DNA from: JBGPYB01 sp041493035
Lineage (GTDB): Bacteria; Acidobacteriota; Vicinamibacteria; Fen-336
NCBI GenBank assembly: GCA_041493035.1
Contig: JBGPYB010000240.1
Coordinates: forward strand, 1-5,565
Direction of reading: 5' to 3'
DNA length: 5,565 nucleotides
The notes beneath the pieces were generated by a model. It searched no databases, was not told where the DNA came from, and saw only the letters and a program-made list of their open reading frames with translations. Positions 1-4,468 of the stretch are shown one piece after another (positions within the stretch are counted from its first letter, which is position 1; each line of letters begins with the position of its first letter). A program made the translations under genes and the position numbers.

Positions 1-1
1 C

Positions 2-109
2 CTTCCCATCGTCCTGGCCTCAGGACTGCTCGACAAGCCTGTCAGTGTGCCGTGGTGGAACGGCCTGAAGCTACGCCTCACCGCCGTAGCACAGACCGGC
101 CCACGTTAG
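2..109 (+). CDS. 3' end of an unidentified convergent gene (partial)
   Basis: From the left edge the second plus-strand frame stays open for 35 codons and stops at a TAG (107-109). It would encode a tail beginning LPIVLASGLLDKPVSV and ending AVAQTGPR. Third codon positions are about 70% G or C, higher than in the overlapping first frame, which favours this frame as coding. The stop falls inside a hairpin lying between this frame and the convergent desaturase gene, as expected for the ends of two facing genes. The tail is too short to assign a family, and I see no diagnostic motif. The start and most of the gene would lie left of the window. A chance open frame is possible at this length. Confidence 0.35.
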   Translation, partial: LPIVLASGLLDKPVSVPWWNGLKLRLTAVAQTGPR

Positions 110-127
110 GGAGAATCTCCTACGTGG
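101..127. terminator. Hairpin between convergent gene ends (candidate bidirectional terminator)
   Basis: CCACGT at 101-106 pairs with ACGTGG at 122-127, and the inner parts AGG and AG pair with CTCCT. This gives an 11-bp stem with two single-base bulges (T107, G111) and an AAT loop (114-116). It lies between the TAG of the plus-strand partial frame and the stop of the minus-strand desaturase, 9 bases beyond the latter. No T-run follows on either strand, so it is not a textbook intrinsic terminator. It may instead block RNA 3' decay or work together with Rho. Confidence 0.4.
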
Positions 128-136
128 AAATCCAGG

Positions 137-1012
137 CTAGGCGACTTCGGCTTCGGGGAGCGTCTCGAGGACCGCGCGGTCGAGCCTGAAGCGCTCGGCG
201 GTGGCGGGGACGAGCTGCACGTCGCTCACCAGCCGCAAGGCCATCAGCGTGCGGATCACCACCCAGTTGGCGTCGAACTCCCACCACTCGAGGCCGTGGC
301 GCGCCGATCGCTGGAAGGCGTGATGATTGTTGTGCCACCCTTCGCCCCACGCGAGGAGCCCGACCCACCAGCAGTTGGTCGAGCCCTCGGGCGTCGAGTA
401 GGTGCGATAGCCGAAGACGTGGGCGGCGGAGTTCACCAGCCAGGTGACGTGGAGGGTGACCACCATACGCAGGAAGCTTCCCCAGAAGACGAGCGGCCAG
501 CCTCCCCAGGCGTAGAGGCCGAGGCCCACCAGGATGTTCGGAAAGACGTGGAGACGGTTCAGGACGCGGTGCACCGGGTCGGCCACAAGCTCCGGTGCCT
601 GCCGGCGTTCCATCTCGCGCCGGTCCCATCCCAGGTCGCAGAGGATCCAACCCATGTGGCTCCACCAGAAGCCGTCCTTCGGGGTGTGGAGGTCCTTGCC
701 GGGGCGGTCGGAGAGGGTGTGGTGCATCCGATGCATCGCGACCCAGGTGATGGCGCCGCCTTCCGAAGCCAGCATCCCGCAGATCGTGCCGATGTATTCG
801 AGGAACTTGGGGGCCTTGTACCCGCGATGGGTCAGGAGCCGGTGGAACGTGACGCCGATTCCCAGCGAGCCCGCCACCCAGTTCAGGCCCAGCAGCAGGG
901 CGAGACCTGTCCACGAGAACGTCCAGAAGGCGCCGAGCGCCATGACGTGAATCGTGGCGAAGTAGACGACGTTCACCCAGTCGAAGCGCTTCGCGTTCCA
1001 GGTCAGTGTCAA
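137..1012 (-). CDS. Acyl-CoA/acyl-lipid delta-9-type fatty acid desaturase
   Basis: Integral membrane di-iron desaturase that would introduce a cis double bond into a saturated acyl chain, using O2 and electrons from a ferredoxin or similar donor. All three histidine boxes are present. Counted from the most upstream possible start (a TTG at 1090) they are HRLLTH at 83-88, HRMHH at 120-124 and EGWHNNHH at 250-257. The family signature NSAAHVFGYRTY is at 220-231. Hydrophobic segments near 41-80, 97-118 and 186-220 fit a four-helix membrane core. I place the start at the TTG at 1010-1012, giving 291 residues: a GAGGAG Shine-Dalgarno lies at 1016-1021, though only 3 bases away, and family members usually begin shortly before the FDWVNVV segment. 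The 26 codons above it have poorer GC3 and no ribosome site at their TTG. The regioselectivity (delta-9) and the acyl carrier are inferred from the family. It is probably transcribed apart from the cytochrome operon upstream. Confidence 0.9.
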   Translation of the reverse strand: MTLTWNAKRFDWVNVVYFATIHVMALGAFWTFSWTGLALLLGLNWVAGSLGIGVTFHRLLTHRGYKAPKFLEYIGTICGMLASEGGAITWVAMHRMHHTLSDRPGKDLHTPKDGFWWSHMGWILCDLGWDRREMERRQAPELVADPVHRVLNRLHVFPNILVGLGLYAWGGWPLVFWGSFLRMVVTLHVTWLVNSAAHVFGYRTYSTPEGSTNCWWVGLLAWGEGWHNNHHAFQRSARHGLEWWEFDANWVVIRTLMALRLVSDVQLVPATAERFRLDRAVLETLPEAEVA

Positions 1013-1147
1013 GGGCTCCTCGATTCTCGTGGCTGTTCGAGGAACGACGCTAGCATCGAAGCGCCCGCTTCCAATGTCACAGTTGTGCAATAACTGGATG
1101 GCGACGGAAGTGATTGAAACGGAACGGTTTGTGCGGCTCCTGCGAGG
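1013..1147 (-). promoter_or_regulatory. Probable leader/promoter region of the desaturase, with a small inverted repeat
   Basis: This stretch between the hairpin at 1148-1181 and the preferred desaturase start is locally richer in A+T (especially 1078-1133) than the genes around it. It holds an inverted repeat, CAGTT (1080-1084) and AACTG (1092-1096) with a 7-base spacer, that could be a repressor site. I see no convincing -35/-10 pair. If the desaturase instead starts at the TTG at 1088-1090, part of this stretch is coding. The promoter assignment is inference from position and composition only. Confidence 0.25.
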
Positions 1148-1181
1148 CCGCCCGACTAGAACGCGACGCGCGTTCGGGCGG
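1148..1181 (-). terminator. GC-rich hairpin at the end of the cytochrome-flavoprotein operon
   Basis: GAACGCG (1159-1165) pairs perfectly with CGCGTTC (1169-1175) around an ACG loop. Immediately outside, CCGCCC (1148-1153) pairs with GGGCGG (1176-1181), leaving the five bases 1154-1158 bulged on one side, for 13 bp in total. The bulge contains the stop codon of the small membrane protein. No U-tract follows on the minus strand, so intrinsic termination is uncertain. A role in RNA 3'-end protection or attenuation between the operon and the desaturase is equally possible. Confidence 0.4.
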
Positions 1182-1479
1182 GTCCGGCGGCGAGTCGGAC
1201 GATGGCGAAGATCAAACCCCCCACGATCAAGAAGGGCAGGAGAGGGAGGAGGACGACGCAGAAAATCGCACCCATGGCGAAAGCCAGCAACCCCACGGCC
1301 CCGAAGGCGAGCCGGAAGAGGCCGCCCATCAGGCCGAAGCCCAGCCGCAGGACGCCGCCCAAGATTTTGAACGGCAGGAATGCCAGGCCGAGGGCCAGCT
1401 TCAAGACCAGCGACACCAGCAGCAGGGGAACCATGATCACGAGTCCGAACACCAGGATCAGGAAGAGAAGCGCCAGCAT
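1156..1479 (-). CDS. Small, very hydrophobic membrane protein of unknown function
   Basis: A 107-residue protein that I cannot assign to a family. It is hydrophobic along almost its whole length. There is a long apolar segment at 1-35, a glycine-rich amphipathic middle (36-70) with regularly spaced basic residues K27, K38, R45 and R56, and another apolar stretch at 61-94, so two to four membrane passes are plausible. The middle contains two tandem 11-residue units of the form xxGGxxRLxFG (39-49 and 50-60). Translation probably starts at the ATG at 1477-1479, which has a good GAGGTG ribosome site 4 bases upstream. The gene starts 23 bases after the flavoprotein stop, so the two are probably co-transcribed. 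It may be a membrane partner of that flavoprotein; this is inference from position only. The C-terminal tail is short and basic. Confidence 0.65.
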   Translation of the reverse strand: MLALLFLILVFGLVIMVPLLLVSLVLKLALGLAFLPFKILGGVLRLGFGLMGGLFRLAFGAVGLLAFAMGAIFCVVLLPLLPFLIVGGLIFAIVRLAAGPARTRVAF

Positions 1480-1502
1480 CGCGTCACCTCGGGTCGTTCA
1501 CA

Positions 1503-2843
1503 TTAAGTTACGTTCCCGAGGGGCTCCGGGTTCCCTCCTCCTCCAAAACGGACCCCGACCTGGCGCAGCATGCCCAGCGGGGCCTCTCCTCCGGCCAGAA
1601 CGAAGACGTAGTCGTTGGGGATCTCGAGCCGGTTCGCGGGCGTGCGGACGACCACGCTATCCCGCCGAATCTCGCTCACCTCGGACGACAGGAGGAGCTG
1701 GAGGCGATTCCGGGCCGCCAAGGGCGCGAGACGATCCTCGTTGACCTTCTTGATGCGAACGAGCTTTTCCCGCCGATACGAGAGCACCACGTGGCTCCCT
1801 CGCTGACGGGCGAGGCCGATGGCCGCCTCCACGGCGCTGTCCCCTCCTCCGACAACGAGAATCCGCTGCTCTTGATAAGCCTCGGCATCCAGCAGCTTGT
1901 ACATGACCTTGGGCAGGTCCTCGCCCGGAACCCCAAGCTTCCGCGGCGATCCCCGTCGGCCGAGGGCCAGGACGAGGTTGCGGCCGTGGTGGATCCCGTT
2001 CTTCGAGCGCGCGACGAAGACGCCGTCTTCCCGGCGCAGTTCCTCGACCTTCTCGCCGAAGCGAAGCTGGAGCCGCGCTTGCCGGAGGAAGCCCTGCATC
2101 AGGTCCAGCAGATCCTCCTTCGGGTACTCGGCGCTCTTGAGCCGGCCGCCCATCGGCAGTTCGACCTCCTGCACCAGCACGAGCTTTCGTCGGGGATAGT
2201 GGAGGACCGTTCCGCCGAGATCCTGCTCCTGCTCCAAAACCACGTAGGACAGGCCTTTCTCCACGGCGGCGAGCGCGGCGCTCAACCCCGCCGGACCCGC
2301 GCCGACGATCAGTACGTCGACGGCCCCGTTGGCGGCGTGGGGTGGGGCGCCGCGCTTCCGCTGGGCGATCCGTTCAACGGCGCGGCGCCCTTGCCCGATG
2401 GCGTTACGGATCAGTGCAAGGCCGCCCAGCTCTCCCACGACGAAGACCCCCGGGACGCTCGTCTCGTACCAGGGATCCAGCAGAGGGATGTCGGCCCGCT
2501 GTTTCAGGTCCCCGAGCCCCACCTCGATGGCGCCGACGGGGCACGCTGTCTCGCAGGCGCCGTGGCCGACGCACTTGAGGCCGTTGATGACGGTTGCCGT
2601 CCCCCCGACGACTCCCAGCACGTCCCCCTCTGGGCAGGCGTCGACGCACGCGCCGCAGCCGATGCACCGGACAGGATCGATGAATGGGAACTGCGCCACC
2701 GCGCGGTCGGTGCCGAGCCGTGCCGCCTCGGTCTTCCGCGCGTGGTCGCGGCGGTTGCGCCTCAGGAAGAGGACGAGATAGGGAAGGAAGACCACGGCCA
2801 CGACCCCTGCCGCGATCCCCCAGACGACCGTTTCCTCAGGCAT
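1503..2843 (-). CDS. Membrane-anchored ferredoxin-thioredoxin-reductase-like flavoprotein (permuted)
   Basis: A 446-residue protein predicted to move electrons between NAD(P)H, FAD and iron-sulfur clusters. Order of parts: one membrane helix (about 7-27) followed by RRNRRDHARK, so the rest should face the cytoplasm. Next is a two-cluster ferredoxin domain with CIGCGACVDACP (60-71) and CVGHGACETACP (91-102). Then comes a segment (121-160) with PGVFVVGELGG, matching the C-terminal FAD motif of thioredoxin-reductase-like enzymes. An FAD Rossmann motif GAGPAG (181-186) with E204 follows, then LALGRRGSPRKLGVPGED (292-309), and an NAD(P) motif GGGDSAVEAA (332-341). The chain ends near 446 without the usual C-terminal FAD motif. 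No CxxC dithiol is present in the reductase part, which argues against a true thioredoxin reductase and for a YpdA-like or ferredoxin-NADP reductase-like role. The ATG lies 6 bases after the barrel gene stop with no clear ribosome site, suggesting translational coupling. Substrate and partner are unknown. Confidence 0.88.
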   Translation of the reverse strand: MPEETVVWGIAAGVVAVVFLPYLVLFLRRNRRDHARKTEAARLGTDRAVAQFPFIDPVRCIGCGACVDACPEGDVLGVVGGTATVINGLKCVGHGACETACPVGAIEVGLGDLKQRADIPLLDPWYETSVPGVFVVGELGGLALIRNAIGQGRRAVERIAQRKRGAPPHAANGAVDVLIVGAGPAGLSAALAAVEKGLSYVVLEQEQDLGGTVLHYPRRKLVLVQEVELPMGGRLKSAEYPKEDLLDLMQGFLRQARLQLRFGEKVEELRREDGVFVARSKNGIHHGRNLVLALGRRGSPRKLGVPGEDLPKVMYKLLDAEAYQEQRILVVGGGDSAVEAAIGLARQRGSHVVLSYRREKLVRIKKVNEDRLAPLAARNRLQLLLSSEVSEIRRDSVVVRTPANRLEIPNDYVFVLAGGEAPLGMLRQVGVRFGGGGNPEPLGNVT

Positions 2844-2849
2844 GGGCTG

Positions 2850-4460
2850 TCAGAAGCGGTATCCCAGCTCGACGAGAGCCCGTGGTCCCTTCATATCGTC
2901 GCCCCTGTCGTACTCGAGATCTCCCTGCAAGTAGAAGTGTTGAGGCAGGTTGAAGCGCCCAGTCGCTCGCCCCCACTGGTTGAGACGCGAGCCCCCCAGC
3001 AGCTTCAGTGTGTAGTATGAGGCGCCGTAGGCGACGTCCACGGACGCCGACTTGAGGGTCTTGCCGAGCCGGAGGGTCCCGAGGTAGCCGCTCGTGGTCG
3101 GGTTCGTGTAGCCCGAGCCGTCGAGGCTCACGTACAACCCCAGAAGCTTCGGGTGGCGAAGTCCCGCCCCAAAGGAGTGCGAGCTGGTCGAGGTCTTGTC
3201 CTCGGAGCGCAACCCCACGGAGCCCGAGAAGCCGAAGGAGTTGGGCCGCGACACGTCAAAGTTGGCCCGCAGCCCCTGACGCAGGTACTTGTCGAAGAGG
3301 ATCTCGGGGAGAGAGCGGATGTCGTCGGTCCAGTAGTTCCGCCGTTGATCGTACGAGATCCCCGCCTGGACCTCCGGGGTCACCCGATAGTTGACCGCCA
3401 GCGACAGGTTTGAGAGCTGCACCTTCTGCCCGGCCAGCTCCTCTCGCCAGCCCGTGTTCAGATCGACCTCGGCCCATTGGAATGACGTGAGACGTCCATT
3501 CATCTTCGCCAGGCGGCCCTGGAATGCCGCGTATTCCCGGCTGACCTCGGACCCGGCGAACTCCCGCACGACCGCCACGAGGGCGTCGTAGTCACCGGGG
3601 GCGTAGGTGCTGCCGTTCGCCACGCGGAAGAAGCCGCCGTACTTCTTTCCGGACGCCACGGACGCATAGCCCTCGATGTTGGGCCTGTTCCCGAAGAAGC
3701 CTCCCACCTCCAGGCTCGAGCTGGGCCGGTAGGCCGCGAGGACGCCGTCCAGGTATCCGATCCCCATCGGAGACGATCCGATGCGCCCCGCTTCCCACCG
3801 GAAGGAGCCGTCCTTGGGATCGTAGCGCAGAGCCGCCTCGTACAACCGGTCCTTGCGCTGGTCCCTCGGAATGTCCTCGAAGCCGGGAGGGCGCATGCGG
3901 ACGTCCTGCCGGCTGCGGAGCCGCAGGTTGAACTGGTACGGCTTCCCCAAGATGTCCCAGAGGCTCAGATCGGCGCGGGCGGTCCGCTGCTCGAAGTCGT
4001 ACGACGTGGCCGTCCCGTCCCACATCCGGTACCAGCCGACGGAGAAGCCGCCGCGGGCGCGGGTCCACGGGGCAGCGGTCTTCGACGGAAGGCGAACCTC
4101 GGGGGACGCTTCGGCAGGAGGCGCCGGCGCCTCGGCCGCGGGACGAAGGGCCTCGACGGGCGCCGCTGCCTTCGGGGCCAGGACCGCCAGGTCCCCGGCG
4201 CCCACGGGTCGAGCCTCGCTAAGAATGCGGCACGAGGCCGAGTGCTCGGAGACGAAGACCACCTCGATCTCGGCGCCCTTGTCGCCATGCGACAGGACGG
4301 TCAGGCGGTCACCGACGGCGAGACCGTCGGCGCTGCCTCCATCGAGGTAGACGTTGCCCGACGAGCGGTACTTGATCGGAATGCGCTTCTCCTGGGCGTT
4401 CGCGTACCCGGAGACGGCCAAGACGATGGCCAGGGGAACAAGGATGAATTGCGGCCGCAT
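2850..4460 (-). CDS. Exported outer-membrane beta-barrel protein with small N-terminal domain
   Basis: 536 residues. A Sec signal peptide is clear: MRPQ, a hydrophobic core to about residue 18, then a cleavage site after YANA (19-22). Residues 23-95 form a compact beta-rich domain with VYLDGGSADGLAVGD (37-51), resembling small SH3-like/FlgT C-terminal-type domains. A Pro/Ala-rich linker follows at 96-132. From about 138 to the end the chain shows alternating polar/apolar strands, roughly 20-22 by eye, many ending in aromatic residues. It finishes GYRF, the terminal Phe being typical of proteins assembled by the BAM machinery. There is no CxxCH motif. The ATG at 4458-4460 is chosen because it begins the signal peptide and lies 8 bases after the cytochrome stop, with a purine-rich AGAGAGAG just upstream; the frame stays open much further, but only as a shadow of the cytochrome gene. 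A porin partner for the cytochrome is plausible, but I recognise no specific MtrB-type family. Confidence 0.82.
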   Translation of the reverse strand: MRPQFILVPLAIVLAVSGYANAQEKRIPIKYRSSGNVYLDGGSADGLAVGDRLTVLSHGDKGAEIEVVFVSEHSASCRILSEARPVGAGDLAVLAPKAAAPVEALRPAAEAPAPPAEASPEVRLPSKTAAPWTRARGGFSVGWYRMWDGTATSYDFEQRTARADLSLWDILGKPYQFNLRLRSRQDVRMRPPGFEDIPRDQRKDRLYEAALRYDPKDGSFRWEAGRIGSSPMGIGYLDGVLAAYRPSSSLEVGGFFGNRPNIEGYASVASGKKYGGFFRVANGSTYAPGDYDALVAVVREFAGSEVSREYAAFQGRLAKMNGRLTSFQWAEVDLNTGWREELAGQKVQLSNLSLAVNYRVTPEVQAGISYDQRRNYWTDDIRSLPEILFDKYLRQGLRANFDVSRPNSFGFSGSVGLRSEDKTSTSSHSFGAGLRHPKLLGLYVSLDGSGYTNPTTSGYLGTLRLGKTLKSASVDVAYGASYYTLKLLGGSRLNQWGRATGRFNLPQHFYLQGDLEYDRGDDMKGPRALVELGYRF

Positions 4461-4468
4461 ATCTCTCT

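Noticed and set aside
120..914. Minus-strand 264-codon open frame overlapping the desaturase
   Set aside because: Arg/Pro-rich shadow in a neighbouring frame, with no membrane segments or motifs.
296..1093. Plus-strand 265-codon open frame opposite the desaturase
   Set aside because: Composition-driven shadow of the desaturase, whose three histidine boxes fix the coding strand.
1503..2843. True thioredoxin reductase
   Set aside because: No CxxC redox pair in the reductase part, and a ferredoxin domain plus membrane anchor are present. A reductase-like flavoprotein of another function is more likely.
1791..3020. Plus-strand 409-codon open frame
   Set aside because: Antisense to the flavoprotein, whose domains and motifs are unmistakable. 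The plus-strand product has no recognisable motif and crosses two gene boundaries; long antisense frames are common in GC-rich DNA.
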